Source: Amaricoccus macauensis (GTDB taxonomy: Bacteria; Pseudomonadota; Alphaproteobacteria; Rhodobacterales; Rhodobacteraceae). From it: a stretch of 64,000 bases of DNA. The position numbers and the translations under genes are program-made. The stretch covers positions 124,001 through 188,000 of the forward strand of contig NZ_JACHFM010000002.1 in assembly GCF_014201905.1 (NCBI RefSeq), in the 5' to 3' direction. Shown one piece after another: positions 54,772 to 63,932 of this stretch. Below the pieces are notes generated by a model that searched no databases, was not told where the DNA came from, and saw nothing but the letters and a program-made list of their open reading frames with translations. Each line of letters starts with the position of its first letter. The first letter of the stretch is position 1.

Positions 54772-55416
54772 TCAAGCCCGACACTCGAATCGTGCGGAAA
54801 CGAGCCCGCGCAGCGAGTTGCCGATGAAGAGCCGCGCGCCGGCCAGATCCGACGGCCGGAGCACCGACTCGCGGGCGGCGCCGGTGGCGAGAAGCCGGGC
54901 GCGGAGGATGCCCGGCAGCAGACCGCAGGCGAGGGGCGGGGTGAGCAGGCCACCGCCGAGGTCGGCGAAGACCGTGGTGATCGTGCCCTCGCAGATCTCG
55001 CCGCGCTCGTTCAGGAGCAGCGCCTCGTCCACGTCCGGCGGGAGGGCGGCGCGGGCGGCGTCGTGGACCGGGCGGCGGGTGGTCTTCAGGCGCAGCCACG
55101 GATCGCGGGAGGCGAGGCGCTGGGGGGCGAGCGTCACCGTCCATTCGGCCTTTGCCGGCGCGAGGGCCGCGAACGTCGCCTCCGCCACGCCGTCGAGTGC
55201 CAGGGTCAGGCGCACCCGCTGGGTGCTGTTGCCTGTCACGGCGTCGAGCGCGCGCTCGATGCTGGCCGGTCTGAGCGAAATGCCGAGGGCGACGGCACCG
55301 GCGGCGAGCCGCGCGAGGTGCGCGGGCAGGCGGACGAAGCCGGTTGCCGGCTCCCATCGCAGCGTCTCGATGAGGGTCAGCCCGTTGGGAGCGTCGTCGC
55401 GAAGCGGGCCTTCCAC
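54772..55416 (-). CDS. pabC: Aminodeoxychorismate lyase-like class IV aminotransferase
   Basis: 214 residues of the PLP fold-type IV family: LTLIETLRWEPATGFVRLPAHLARL at the start, a central KTTRRPVHD segment with the likely PLP lysine, DEALLLNERGEICEGTITTVF, and PLACGLLPGILRARLL. It should release 4-aminobenzoate and pyruvate from aminodeoxychorismate in folate synthesis. Its start overlaps the end of pabB by 40 bases, so the pair is translationally coupled. The lyase role is inferred from pabB, since sequence alone cannot separate it from related aminotransferases. Confidence 0.88.
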   Translation of the reverse strand: MEGPLRDDAPNGLTLIETLRWEPATGFVRLPAHLARLAAGAVALGISLRPASIERALDAVTGNSTQRVRLTLALDGVAEATFAALAPAKAEWTVTLAPQRLASRDPWLRLKTTRRPVHDAARAALPPDVDEALLLNERGEICEGTITTVFADLGGGLLTPPLACGLLPGILRARLLATGAARESVLRPSDLAGARLFIGNSLRGLVSARFECRA

Positions 55417-56540
55417 AGCGCCTCCTCGTATTCGGCCGCGGCAGTCGAGTCCGCCACGACACCGCCGCCGACATTCAGGACCGCCTCCCCGCCTGCATAA
55501 AGCGCCAACGTGCGGATCGCCACGTTGAAACGCGCGCGGCCGTCCGGCGCGGCCCAGCCGATCGTGCCGCAGTAGACTTCGCGCGGGCCGGCCTCGAGGT
55601 CATGGAGGATCTCCATGGCGCGGACCTTCGGCGCGCCGGTGACCGAGCCGCAGGGGAAGAGCGCTGCGAAGATCTGCGCGAGGCCCGTGCCGGGGCGGAG
55701 GCGCCCGGTGACGCGCGAGACCATCTGATGGACGGTGGCGTAGCTTTCGACGGCGAAGAGGGAGGGCACCTCGACGGAGCCGATTTCGGCGATACGGCCG
55801 ATGTCGTTGCGCAGGAGATCGACGATCATCAGGTTTTCCGCCCGGTCCTTCGGGCTCCGGGCGAGGGCGGCGCGTGCGGCGGCGTCGGCGTCGGGGTCGG
55901 CGAGGCGGGGGGCGGTGCCCTTCATCGGCCGGGTCTCGATCCGGCCCCTGCCGTCGAGGGTGAAGAAGAGTTCCGGCGAGCGGGAGAGGATGTTCGCACC
56001 TGCGAGACGGACCAGCGCGGCCTCGCCGACGGGCTGGCGGGCGGCGAGGGCGGCGGCGATCGCCGCCGGATCTCCGGCCCAGCGGCCGTGGAGCGGAAAG
56101 GTGAGGTTCGCCTGATAAATGTCGCCTGCGCGGATATATTCCGCCACGCAGTCGAAGGCGGTCTGGTAGCGATCGGGGCTCCAGAGCGGGGTGAGGGTGG
56201 TGAGGCTGCCGCCCGGCGCCACGGGCCGGAGGGGGCGGGGTTCGTCGAAGACGCCGAAGGCGAGGAGGGGCTGCCGGCGGGTGGCGGGCAGGCGCGGGGC
56301 GAGGCGGGGCTCAAGGACGAGGCCGAGTTCGTAGGACGCGAAACCGGCGAGCCAGCGTCCGGCGCCGAGAGCTTCGTCAAGGGCGGCGAGGGCGTCGGGC
56401 ACTTCATCCGCGCGTCTTGCGACGATTTGCCGCAACGGGGCCTCGAAGCGGGCGGGCGTGCCCTCCGGGCCGGTCGCGACCTCGACGAACGCTTCCAGTT
56501 CGGCCCCATTGTCAGGGACATGCGCGCGCACGTGCTCCAC
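55377..56540 (-). CDS. pabB: Aminodeoxychorismate synthase component I
   Basis: Converts chorismate and ammonia to aminodeoxychorismate. 387 residues of the chorismate-utilising family: QANLTFPLHGRWAGDP, SPELFFTLDGRGRIETRPMKGTAPR, KDRAENLMIVDLLRNDIGRIAEIGSVEVP, LFPCGSVTGAPKVRAMEI. The PMKGT motif (with the lysine that attacks chorismate C2 in PabB enzymes) and the paired pabC gene support PabB rather than anthranilate synthase TrpE. It starts with GTG at 56540; another GTG lies 9 bases inside. The N-terminal 90 residues are shorter than in E. coli PabB. Confidence 0.92.
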   Translation of the reverse strand: MEHVRAHVPDNGAELEAFVEVATGPEGTPARFEAPLRQIVARRADEVPDALAALDEALGAGRWLAGFASYELGLVLEPRLAPRLPATRRQPLLAFGVFDEPRPLRPVAPGGSLTTLTPLWSPDRYQTAFDCVAEYIRAGDIYQANLTFPLHGRWAGDPAAIAAALAARQPVGEAALVRLAGANILSRSPELFFTLDGRGRIETRPMKGTAPRLADPDADAAARAALARSPKDRAENLMIVDLLRNDIGRIAEIGSVEVPSLFAVESYATVHQMVSRVTGRLRPGTGLAQIFAALFPCGSVTGAPKVRAMEILHDLEAGPREVYCGTIGWAAPDGRARFNVAIRTLALYAGGEAVLNVGGGVVADSTAAAEYEEALWKARFATTLPTG

Positions 56541-56710
56541 TCCGCCGTTGTCCCGTTCGCTCCCGCGCTTACGGCGGACCCGGCGCGAGATCCAGAGGTG
56601 GCCGTGACGGATGGTCGCATCGCGGGGGAAATGTCGAGCGGGGGCCTACCATTGCCATAGGAAGCAAGAACGCTAACTTGGCTTACGACTTGGAATGGCC
56701 GGATCGTATC

Positions 56711-58012
56711 ATGCTTGAGAAAGTCCTCGATTCCGCGCTGCGCAAGGGCATTGCGCATGGCAATCTGCGGCTGGTCTACCCCTCCGGGCGAGGCGAGACC
56801 TACGGCGACGGCAGCGGTCCTCCGATCGCGATCCGGATCACCGACCGCTCGCACATGCGCGCCATCGCCCTTGATCCCGGCCTTGCGGTTGCCGAATCCT
56901 ACATGGACGGCGCGCTGGTGGTCGATCACGGTGACATCTACGACCTGATCGCGATCGCAAAGTCGAACATGCGTCCCGAGGTATCCACCCCGGGGGCGTG
57001 GTTCCAGCACCTGCGCCGCAGCGTCACGCTGGCGCCCTTGGCCCATGCGGTCGGGCTGAAGGCGGCGCGGGCCAACGTGGCGCATCACTACGATCTCGAC
57101 GGCCGGCTTTACCGGCTCTTCCTCGACGGCGACATGCAGTATTCCTGCGCCTGGTTCGAGCGGCCGGACATGACCCTCGATCAGGCGCAGCTCGCGAAGA
57201 AGCGTCTCGTCGCCTCGAAGCTTCTGGTGCGCCCCGGTGCGCGGGTTCTCGACATCGGCTGCGGCTGGGGGGGCATGGCGCTCTATCTCGCGCGCTGCTG
57301 CGATGCCGAGGTCACCGGCATCACTCTCAGTCAGGAGCAGCTTCGCGTGGCCGAAGCGCGCGCCGAGGCCGCCGGTCTCGCCGATCGCGTGCACTTCCGG
57401 CTACAGGACTACCGCGAAATCAGCGAGACCTTCGACAACATCGTCTCGGTCGGCATGTTCGAGCATGTGGGCAAGCGCCAGTTTCCGGTGTTCTTCCAGT
57501 CGGCGGCGCGGCTTCTTGCGCCCGACGGGGTCATGGTGCTGCACAGCATGACCCAGCCATCTCCAGCGCTCTACAATCAGCCGTTCATCGAAAAGTACAT
57601 CTTCCCCGGCGGTTACATCCCGGCAGTCTCCGAGGTGGTTCCGTCGATCGAGAATTCGGGGCTGCTCCTGCGGGACCTCGAGATCCTGTCGGTGCACTAT
57701 GCCGAGACGCTGAGGGCATGGCGCGAGCGCTTTCTAACGCGCCGCGACGAAGTGCTGGAGCTCTACGACGAGCGGTTCATCCGCATGTGGGAGTTCTATC
57801 TCGCGGGTTCGGAAAGCGCGTTCCGGCATGATCATCTCCACGTCTCGCACTTCCAGCTTGCCCACGATCAGGAGCGCGTGCCGCTGACACGAGCCTATAT
57901 CGCCGAGGCGCAGGCGAGGCTTGTCGAGCGCGAGAAGCTGGTGCCGGACTATGCCCGGCTGCACGACAAGGCGCGGCCCGAACTTGCGCCGCTGCGGCGT
58001 GACGCCTCCTGA
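56711..58012 (+). CDS. cfa: Cyclopropane-fatty-acyl-phospholipid synthase
   Basis: Transfers a methylene group from S-adenosylmethionine to double bonds of membrane phospholipid acyl chains. 433 residues: an N-terminal lipid-binding-type domain (1-120), HHYDLDGRLYRLFLDGDMQYSCAWF, SAM loop VLDIGCGWGGMALYLA (179-194), DYREISETFDNIVSVGMFEHVG and FPGGYIPAVSE. The start at 56711 matches the family; the frame is open upstream but unrelated. A transglutaminase-like gene follows 136 bases downstream on the same strand. Confidence 0.93.
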   Translation: MLEKVLDSALRKGIAHGNLRLVYPSGRGETYGDGSGPPIAIRITDRSHMRAIALDPGLAVAESYMDGALVVDHGDIYDLIAIAKSNMRPEVSTPGAWFQHLRRSVTLAPLAHAVGLKAARANVAHHYDLDGRLYRLFLDGDMQYSCAWFERPDMTLDQAQLAKKRLVASKLLVRPGARVLDIGCGWGGMALYLARCCDAEVTGITLSQEQLRVAEARAEAAGLADRVHFRLQDYREISETFDNIVSVGMFEHVGKRQFPVFFQSAARLLAPDGVMVLHSMTQPSPALYNQPFIEKYIFPGGYIPAVSEVVPSIENSGLLLRDLEILSVHYAETLRAWRERFLTRRDEVLELYDERFIRMWEFYLAGSESAFRHDHLHVSHFQLAHDQERVPLTRAYIAEAQARLVEREKLVPDYARLHDKARPELAPLRRDAS

Positions 58013-58148
58013 AGCCCCGGGGGCGAGTTGGTTCGATCGGGGCCAATCGTGATGAGAGCGAGGAACTTCGGGGCCTCCGCTGAGTTTGACTCCTGAACCA
58101 GTCGGCAAGCCCGTACCGTTTGGTAAGATAACCTTTCAGGAAGTCTCG

Positions 58149-58994
58149 ATGCGCATCCGTTGCGGATATAACATCACCTATGCCTGCGAGCGGCCAACCC
58201 CGATGGTTCTGGCGCTTAACATTCATCAATCCCGGCGTGCTGACCTGTTGACTCCACAGATACTTCGGTTCAGCCCGAACGTGCGTGCGCGCGACTTCGT
58301 CGATGATTTTGGCAACGTGCTGACCCGCCTCGTGGCGCCCGAGGGCAGACTGACCGTCTCGACGCTGTTCGACGTGGCCGACAGCGGCAGGCCCGATGAG
58401 GTGGCGCCCGGGGCGCTCGAAGATCCGATCGACGCCCTGCCCGACGATGTGCTCGGCTTCCTGCACGGCAGCCGCTATTGCGAGGCCGATCTGCTTGCCG
58501 ATTTCGCCTGGTCGGAATTCGCGAAGGTGCCTGCCGGCTGGGCACGGGTGCAGGCAATCGTCGGGTTCGTCCACGGGCATATCGCGTTCGACTACAAGAA
58601 GGCCGACAGCCGGCGCACCGCCTTTGGCGCCTTTACCGATCGCGTGGGGGTCTGCCGCGACTTCGCGCATCTCGCGGTGGCGCTCTGCCGGGCGATGAAC
58701 ATCCCCGCGCGCTACTGCACCGGCTATCTCGGCGACATTGGTGTGGAGCCGTCCGGTCCGATGGACTTCAGCGCCTGGTTTCAGGTCTGGCTCGGTGGGC
58801 GCTGGTACACCTGTGACGCGCGCCACAACCGTCCCCGGATCGGCCGGGTGCTGATCGCGACGGGCCGGGACGCGACTGACGTGGCGATCTCGACGTCGTT
58901 CGGTGCGGCGAACCTGGAGGGCTTCGAGGTCTGCACCGACGAGATCTTCCCTGAGGTCGCGCCCGAGGCCCGGCGCGTGGTCTCCGTCGCCTGA
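58149..58994 (+). CDS. Transglutaminase-like protein with Ser in place of the catalytic His
   Basis: 281 residues. The nucleophile Cys169 (RVGVCRDFAHLAVALCRA) and the third position Asp223 (WYTCDARHN) are present. The usual His of HAW is Ser208 (MDFSAWFQVWLGG). The downstream segment IGRVLIATGRDATDVAISTSFG is a recognisable mark of a COG1305 subgroup in alphaproteobacteria. From memory that subgroup often carries Ser here, so this is probably a family trait rather than a local mutation, with altered or no protease activity. No signal peptide. The start at 58149 follows AGGAAG; an ATG-like start at 58086 is less likely. Confidence 0.83.
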   Translation: MRIRCGYNITYACERPTPMVLALNIHQSRRADLLTPQILRFSPNVRARDFVDDFGNVLTRLVAPEGRLTVSTLFDVADSGRPDEVAPGALEDPIDALPDDVLGFLHGSRYCEADLLADFAWSEFAKVPAGWARVQAIVGFVHGHIAFDYKKADSRRTAFGAFTDRVGVCRDFAHLAVALCRAMNIPARYCTGYLGDIGVEPSGPMDFSAWFQVWLGGRWYTCDARHNRPRIGRVLIATGRDATDVAISTSFGAANLEGFEVCTDEIFPEVAPEARRVVSVA

Positions 58995-59023
58995 CGGGCG
59001 CGCAACCTTGGCGCGACCGCAAC

Positions 59024-59051
59024 GTGACGGCCGCGTGACACGCCGCTTGAC
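59024..59051 (+). promoter_or_regulatory. Possible Pho box ahead of ugpB
   Basis: GTGAC (59024-59028), GTGAC (59035-59039) and TTGAC (59047-59051) recur with 11- and 12-base periods, the spacing of PhoB half-sites (here in the ATGACA orientation). They lie about 150 bases ahead of ugpB, whose operon is PhoB-controlled in E. coli and in rhizobia. Sequence match is partial. Confidence 0.35.
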
Positions 59052-59202
59052 GTCGCGGCACCGTCCCCAAGCGGGGCGCCTCCTGTGTTAAATCCTTCAC
59101 TTGCAGCCTGTCCTTGCTATTGTGACGGTGGCGCCGGTCGCCCGGTGCCCAACAGCGGGGCGAACCCACGCCCGTCCGATCGGCAAGGGAGACTTACCCA
59201 GA

Positions 59203-60504
59203 ATGAAACACCTGATGCCCGCGGCGATGGCCGCGCTGCTCGCGACTGCCGCCCCCGCGCTCGCCGTCACCGAAATCAGCTGGTGGCATGCGATGACCGG
59301 CGCCAACAACGAGGTGGTCGAGAAGATCGCCGGCGACTTCAACGCCAGCCAGTCCGACTACAAGGTGGTGCCGGTGTTCAAGGGCACCTATCCCGAGACG
59401 CTGAACGCCGGCATCGCCGCGTTCCGCGCCGGTCAGGCGCCCGACATCATGCAGGTGTTCGACGTGGGCACGGGCGTGATGATGGCCGCCGAGGGCGCGA
59501 TGAAGCCGGTGGCCGACGTGCTGACCGAAGCCGGTGCCACCTTCGACAAGTCGCAGTACCTGCCGGGGATCGTCGCCTACTACTCGAAGCCCGACGGCAC
59601 GATGCTGTCGTTCCCGTACAATTCGTCCTCGCCGATCCTTTACTACAACAAGGACATCTTCCAGAAGGCCGGGCTCGACGTCGATAATCCGCCGAAGACC
59701 TGGAATGAGGTCTGGGACGCGGCGAAGAAGATCAAGGCGTCGGGCGCGGCGCCCTGCGGCTACACCTCGACCTGGCTCACCTGGATCCATCTCGAGAACT
59801 TCGCCGCGTGGAACGATGTCCCCTACGGCACCAACGAGAACGGCCTCGCAGGGCCGGATGTGGAGCTGAAGATCAATGCGCCGATCTTCGTCAACCACTT
59901 CCAGGCGATTGCCGATCTCGCGAAGGACGGCACGTTCAAGTACGGCGGGCGCACGTCCGAGGCGAAGCAGATCTTCCTTGCCGGTGAGTGCGGCATCATG
60001 ACCGAAAGCTCCGGCGGTCTCGGCGACATCGTGAAGTCGGGGATGAACTACGGCATCGGCCAGCTGCCCTATGACAGCGATGCGGCCGGCGCGCCGCAGA
60101 ACACCATCCCGGGCGGCGCGAGCCTCTGGGTCTTCGGCGGCAAGTCGGACGAGACCTACAAGGGCGTCGCCGGGTTCTTCCAGTATCTGTCGCAGACCCC
60201 CGTGCAGGAGTATCTGCACCAGACCTCGGGCTATCTGCCGGTGACGATGGCGGCCTATGAGGCGACGAAGGCGAGCGGCTTCTACGAGAAGAACCCCGGC
60301 CGCGAGACGCCGATCCTCCAGATGATGGGCAAGGCGCCGACGGAGAACTCCAAGGGCGTGCGCCTCGTGAACCTGCCGCAGGTGCGCGACATCCAGAACG
60401 AGGAGTTCGAGAAGATGCTGGCGGGCGAGCAGACCGCGCAGCAGGCGCTCGACAACGCCGTCTCGCGCGGTGACGCGGCGATCAAGGAAGCGCTTGGCAA
60501 CTGA
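59203..60504 (+). CDS. ugpB: Glycerol-3-phosphate ABC transporter substrate-binding protein
   Basis: Periplasmic carrier for sn-glycerol-3-phosphate or glycerophosphodiesters. 433 residues: signal peptide at about 1-21 (LLATAAPALAV), then EISWWHAMTGANNEVVEKI, APDIMQVFDVGTGVMM, SFPYNSSSPILYYNKDIF and WTWIHLEN-like ligand-site sequence (TWLTWIHLENFAAWND), which are closely UgpB-like. GGGAGA lies upstream of the ATG. The gene is separated from ugpA by 358 bases holding repeat copy B, so it may be expressed at a higher level than the membrane components. Confidence 0.92.
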   Translation: MKHLMPAAMAALLATAAPALAVTEISWWHAMTGANNEVVEKIAGDFNASQSDYKVVPVFKGTYPETLNAGIAAFRAGQAPDIMQVFDVGTGVMMAAEGAMKPVADVLTEAGATFDKSQYLPGIVAYYSKPDGTMLSFPYNSSSPILYYNKDIFQKAGLDVDNPPKTWNEVWDAAKKIKASGAAPCGYTSTWLTWIHLENFAAWNDVPYGTNENGLAGPDVELKINAPIFVNHFQAIADLAKDGTFKYGGRTSEAKQIFLAGECGIMTESSGGLGDIVKSGMNYGIGQLPYDSDAAGAPQNTIPGGASLWVFGGKSDETYKGVAGFFQYLSQTPVQEYLHQTSGYLPVTMAAYEATKASGFYEKNPGRETPILQMMGKAPTENSKGVRLVNLPQVRDIQNEEFEKMLAGEQTAQQALDNAVSRGDAAIKEALGN

Positions 60505-60862
60505 GGCCGGGGCCGATGATCGGGGCGCGGAAATGATGCCGCTGGACTTCCGTGCCGTGCGCGTTCTCCGATCGCGCACGGCAACGCGACGACCCGGCGG
60601 CAGATTGCGCGCGCGGCTGAAGCACGACGGATTTGCCGAGCGACAGATCCGTCCGCGCCCGCCGGGCCAGCCACGAACGGATGGCGCGCTGTCGCGGAAA
60701 TCTGCGCCCCTGACGGCTTCCGCGTGTCCCGCACTGCCCGCCGCCGGCGCGGCGAAGGCAGTGCTTTCGCTTGTCGCGCCGGTCCTCGCGAGCCGGTGGC
60801 GCGCCACGGTCGTCAGGGCTCCGCTGTCTGCCCAATGCTGCCGATTGCCCGGGGGAGCCTGA
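60505..60862 (+). repeat. Dispersed structured repeat, copy B (between ugpB and ugpA)
   Basis: The repeat proper spans about 60626-60830. Arms GACGGATTTG (60626-60635) and CAGATCCGTC (60644-60653) differ by one base from perfect pairing. The second hairpin of copies A and C is largely missing (about 34 bases). The GC-rich block follows. Hairpin GCGAAGGC/GCTTTCGC is enclosed by CCGGCGCG (60744-60751) and CGCGCCGG (60775-60782). Bases 60505-60625 contain a further GTGCCGTGCGCG...CGCGCACGGCAA inverted repeat. There is no gene in the gap; the ugpB stop lies ahead in the same orientation. Confidence 0.8.
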
Positions 60863-61741
60863 ATGCGCGCGACCTTCCCGCATCGCTTTCTGCCGTACCT
60901 TCTCGTGGCGCCGCAGCTCGCGATCAGTCTGATCTTCTTCTACTGGCCGGCGGGGCAGGCGCTGCATCAGTCGGTGCTGCGCGAGGATCCGTTCGGGCTG
61001 AAAACCCAGTTCGTCGGCCTCGCGAACTTCCGGCGGGTGCTGGGCGATCCGGCCTATCTCAATTCGGTGCAGGTGACGGCGTTCTTTTCGGTCGCGACGG
61101 CCTTCCTTTCCATGGCGATCGCCCTCGTCCTCGCGGTGCAGGCGGAGAAGATCCTCCGGGGCAAGGGCTTCTACCGCACGCTGATGATCTGGCCCTACGC
61201 GGTGGCGGCGGCGATCGCGGGGATGCTCTGGCTTTTTCTGTTCAACCCGTCGTTCGGCACGCTCGCCTATCCGCTGCGCCAGATGGGAATCGCGTGGGAT
61301 CCGCTGCTGAACGGCAATCAGGCGATGGCGCTTGTCATCGGGGCGGCATCATGGAAGCAGATCAGCTACAATTTCCTGTTCTTTGTCGCGGGCTTGCAGG
61401 CCATCCCTAAATCTCTGATCGAGGCGGCGGCGATTGACGGCGCGGGGCGGACGCGGCGGTTCTGGACCATCGTCTTCCCGCTGCTCGCGCCCACGACGTT
61501 CTTCCTGCTGGTGGTGAACACCGTCTACGCGCTCTTCGATACCTTCGGGATCATCCACGCGGTGACCGGCGGCGGCCCGGGGAAGTCGACGGAGACGCTG
61601 GTCTACAAGGTCTACAACGACGGTTTCGTGAACCTGCAGCTCGGCTCGTCGGCGGCGCAGTCGGTGATCCTCATGGTGATCGTGATCGCGCTGACCGCCT
61701 TCCAGTTCCGCTATATCGAGAGGAAGGTCCACTATGGCTGA
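60863..61741 (+). CDS. ugpA: Glycerol-3-phosphate ABC transporter permease
   Basis: 292 residues, six predicted membrane helices, typical MalF/UgpA-type inner-membrane permease. The cytoplasmic EAA loop that contacts the ATPase is [25 protein letters not shown]. Early segment [25 protein letters not shown] fits UgpA. Its end overlaps the ugpE start by 8 bases. GGGGGAG stands just ahead of the ATG. It pairs with UgpE to form the pore. Confidence 0.93.
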   Translation: MRATFPHRFLPYLLVAPQLAISLIFFYWPAGQALHQSVLREDPFGLKTQFVGLANFRRVLGDPAYLNSVQVTAFFSVATAFLSMAIALVLAVQAEKILRGKGFYRTLMIWPYAVAAAIAGMLWLFLFNPSFGTLAYPLRQMGIAWDPLLNGNQAMALVIGAASWKQISYNFLFFVAGLQAIPKSLIEAAAIDGAGRTRRFWTIVFPLLAPTTFFLLVVNTVYALFDTFGIIHAVTGGGPGKSTETLVYKVYNDGFVNLQLGSSAAQSVILMVIVIALTAFQFRYIERKVHYG

Positions 61742-62597
61742 GCCCACCATGGTCGGCGCCGGCCGGAGCGGGCAGGCGGCCGCGCATCTGATCCTCGTGC
61801 TCGGTGCGGTCGTCATCGCGTTTCCGATCTGGTACGTGTTCGTGGCCTCGACCCACTCGCTGCAGACGATCCTGCGGCCGCCCCTGCCGATGCTGCCGGG
61901 GAGCGAGGGGATTGCGAATTACTCCGAGGCGCTGGGCGGGGGGATCAACCGGATCGGCGGGGTGAGCGTCGGGCGGCTGCTCTGGAACACCGCCTTCGTC
62001 GCCACGGCGATCGCCGTCGGCAAGATCTTGATCTCCATCACTTCGGCCTATGCCATCGTGTTCTTCCGCTTTCCGCTGCGGATGGTGTTCTTCTGGCTGA
62101 TCTTCATCACGCTGATGCTGCCGGTCGAGGTGCGGATCCTGCCGACCTACAAGGTGATGGTCGATCTCGGGCTGATCGACACCTATGCTGGGCTGATCCT
62201 GCCGCTCATCGCCTCGGCGACCGCGACGCTGCTCTTCCGGCAGTTCTTCATGACGATCCCGAACGAGCTGCTGGAGGCCGCGCGGGTCGATGGCGCGGGG
62301 CCGTGGCGGTTCTTCAAGGACATCCTGCTGCCGCTGTCGGCGACGAACATCGCGGCGCTCTTCGTCATCCTCTTCATCTACGGCTGGACGCAGTACCTCT
62401 GGCCGCTGCTGGTGACGAACTCCAATTCGATGAACACCATCGTCATCGCGCTCCGGAAGATGATCTCCTTCGCCGATGCCGATACCCCCTGGCACTTGGT
62501 GATGGTGACCTGCGTCCTCGCGATCCTGCCGCCGATCCTCGTCGTCGTGCTGATGCAGCGGTGGTTCGTGAAGGGCCTCGTGGAAACGGAGAAATAG
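61734..62597 (+). CDS. ugpE: Glycerol-3-phosphate ABC transporter permease
   Basis: 287 residues, six membrane helices of the MalG/UgpE type: an N-terminal span [23 protein letters not shown], a central [23 protein letters not shown] loop [23 protein letters not shown], and C-terminal [11 protein letters not shown]. The start overlaps the ugpA end by 8 bases and the stop precedes the ugpC TTG by 2, so the membrane and ATPase genes are coupled. Confidence 0.93.
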   Translation: MAEPTMVGAGRSGQAAAHLILVLGAVVIAFPIWYVFVASTHSLQTILRPPLPMLPGSEGIANYSEALGGGINRIGGVSVGRLLWNTAFVATAIAVGKILISITSAYAIVFFRFPLRMVFFWLIFITLMLPVEVRILPTYKVMVDLGLIDTYAGLILPLIASATATLLFRQFFMTIPNELLEAARVDGAGPWRFFKDILLPLSATNIAALFVILFIYGWTQYLWPLLVTNSNSMNTIVIALRKMISFADADTPWHLVMVTCVLAILPPILVVVLMQRWFVKGLVETEK

Positions 62598-62599
62598 CC

Positions 62600-63637
62600 T
62601 TGGCCACCGTCACGCTTCAGGACATCCGCAAGAGCTACGGGCCGACGGAGGTGATCCACGGCGTCTCGATCGACATCGCCGACGGCGAGTTCGTGGTCCT
62701 CGTCGGGCCGTCCGGGTGCGGCAAGTCGACGCTGCTGCGCATGGTGGCGGGGCTCGAGAGCGTGACATCGGGCACGCTGCGCATCGGTGAGCGGGTGGTG
62801 AACGACCTCGAACCCGCCGAGCGCGACATCGCCATGGTGTTCCAGAACTACGCGCTCTATCCGCACATGTCGGTCCGGAACAATCTCGCCTACGGGCTGA
62901 AGAACCGCGGCTTTGCGCGCGCCGAGATCGACCGGCGGGTGGCGGAGGCGGCGGCGATGCTGGAGATCGCGCCCTATCTCGACCGCAAGCCCGGACAGCT
63001 TTCCGGTGGCCAGCGCCAGCGGGTCGCCATGGGCCGGGCGCTGGTGCGCGAGCCGGCGGCGTTCCTGTTTGACGAGCCGCTCTCAAACCTCGACGCGAAG
63101 CTCAGGATCCAGATGCGGGTCGAGATCCGGCGGTTGCAACGGCGGGTGGGCACGACGTCGCTCTACGTGACGCATGACCAGATCGAGGCGTTGACGCTGG
63201 CGGACCGCCTGGTGGTGCTGAACGGCGGCGTGGTGGAGCAGATCGGCACCCCGGAGGAGGTGTTCGACCGGCCGGCGACGATCTTCGTTGCAGGCTTCAT
63301 CGGGACGCCGCCGATGAACATGGTTCCGGTCGACTGGCTGCGGGGAAAGGGTGAGCTCGACGCGGTGCCGGCGGCGGCCGATGTCGTGGGGATCCGGCCC
63401 GATGATCTCGATCTCGAGGCGCCGCCCGGGTCGCATCTGACGCTGCCCGCGACGCTTGAGCTGCTGGAGCCGGCGGGGGCTGAGTCGCACCTCTACGTGC
63501 GGCTCGACGGGCTCGATCAGCCGGCGACAGTGCGCACGCAGGGCCGGCCGGCGCTGGCGGACGGGGCGCGGCTCGCGCTCCATGTCCGGCCGGAGGCGCT
63601 GCATCCGTTCGTGAAGGCGACCGGGCGGCGGGCGTAG
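62600..63637 (+). CDS. ugpC: Glycerol-3-phosphate ABC transporter ATP-binding protein
   Basis: 345 residues of the MalK/UgpC type: Walker A GPSGCGKS (36-43), Q-loop [16 protein letters not shown], signature [16 protein letters not shown], Walker [16 protein letters not shown] and [16 protein letters not shown]-terminal regulatory TOBE-type domain (about 235-345) includes [11 protein letters not shown] and GIRPDDL. It starts with TTG at 62600, supported by GGAGA 7 bases ahead; no ATG or GTG fits. It powers UgpA-UgpE. Confidence 0.93.
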   Translation: MATVTLQDIRKSYGPTEVIHGVSIDIADGEFVVLVGPSGCGKSTLLRMVAGLESVTSGTLRIGERVVNDLEPAERDIAMVFQNYALYPHMSVRNNLAYGLKNRGFARAEIDRRVAEAAAMLEIAPYLDRKPGQLSGGQRQRVAMGRALVREPAAFLFDEPLSNLDAKLRIQMRVEIRRLQRRVGTTSLYVTHDQIEALTLADRLVVLNGGVVEQIGTPEEVFDRPATIFVAGFIGTPPMNMVPVDWLRGKGELDAVPAAADVVGIRPDDLDLEAPPGSHLTLPATLELLEPAGAESHLYVRLDGLDQPATVRTQGRPALADGARLALHVRPEALHPFVKATGRRA

Positions 63638-63698
63638 CCGACCTTGCCGCGCGGCCGAGGCAATGCGCCGCCGGGCCATTTCAGAGGCGGTGACGAGC

Positions 63699-63920
63699 GA
63701 CGGATTTGGCGGAGACAAATCCGTCCGCGACTGCCCCTGCGGGGGGCAGGCGCGATTCCGCGCCAGCCGGGGCAGTCACCGACGGATTGGCGCGCTTCCG
63801 CGGAAATCTTCGCCCTTTTCCGGCTTCCGCGCGTCCCGCGCTCCCTGCCCGCGGCCCGGCGAACGCGGTGCGTTCGCTTGTCGGGCCGGGACTCGCGCGG
63901 GCCTTTGGCCCGCGCTTTGG
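63699..63920 (+). repeat. Dispersed structured repeat, copy A (behind ugpC)
   Basis: Perfect 10-base arms GACGGATTTG (63699-63708) and CAAATCCGTC (63716-63725); GACTGCCCC (63729-63737) paired with GGGGCAGTC (63769-63777); a conserved GC-rich block; GCGAACGC (63859-63866) paired with GCGTTCGC (63870-63877) inside CGGCCCG (63852-63858) and CGGGCCG (63882-63888); and a final terminator-like hairpin. Relative to copies B and C the stems carry paired substitutions. No gene lies between 63638 and 63932. Confidence 0.84.
63895..63915 (+). terminator. Terminator-like hairpin at the end of repeat copy A
   Basis: GCGCGGGCC (63895-63903) and GGCCCGCGC (63907-63915) form a perfect 9-base stem with a TTT loop, followed by TTT. 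It is placed where the ugp operon transcript should end, facing the convergent gene at the right edge. Confidence 0.6.
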
Positions 63921-63932
63921 TCGATGAGGCGC

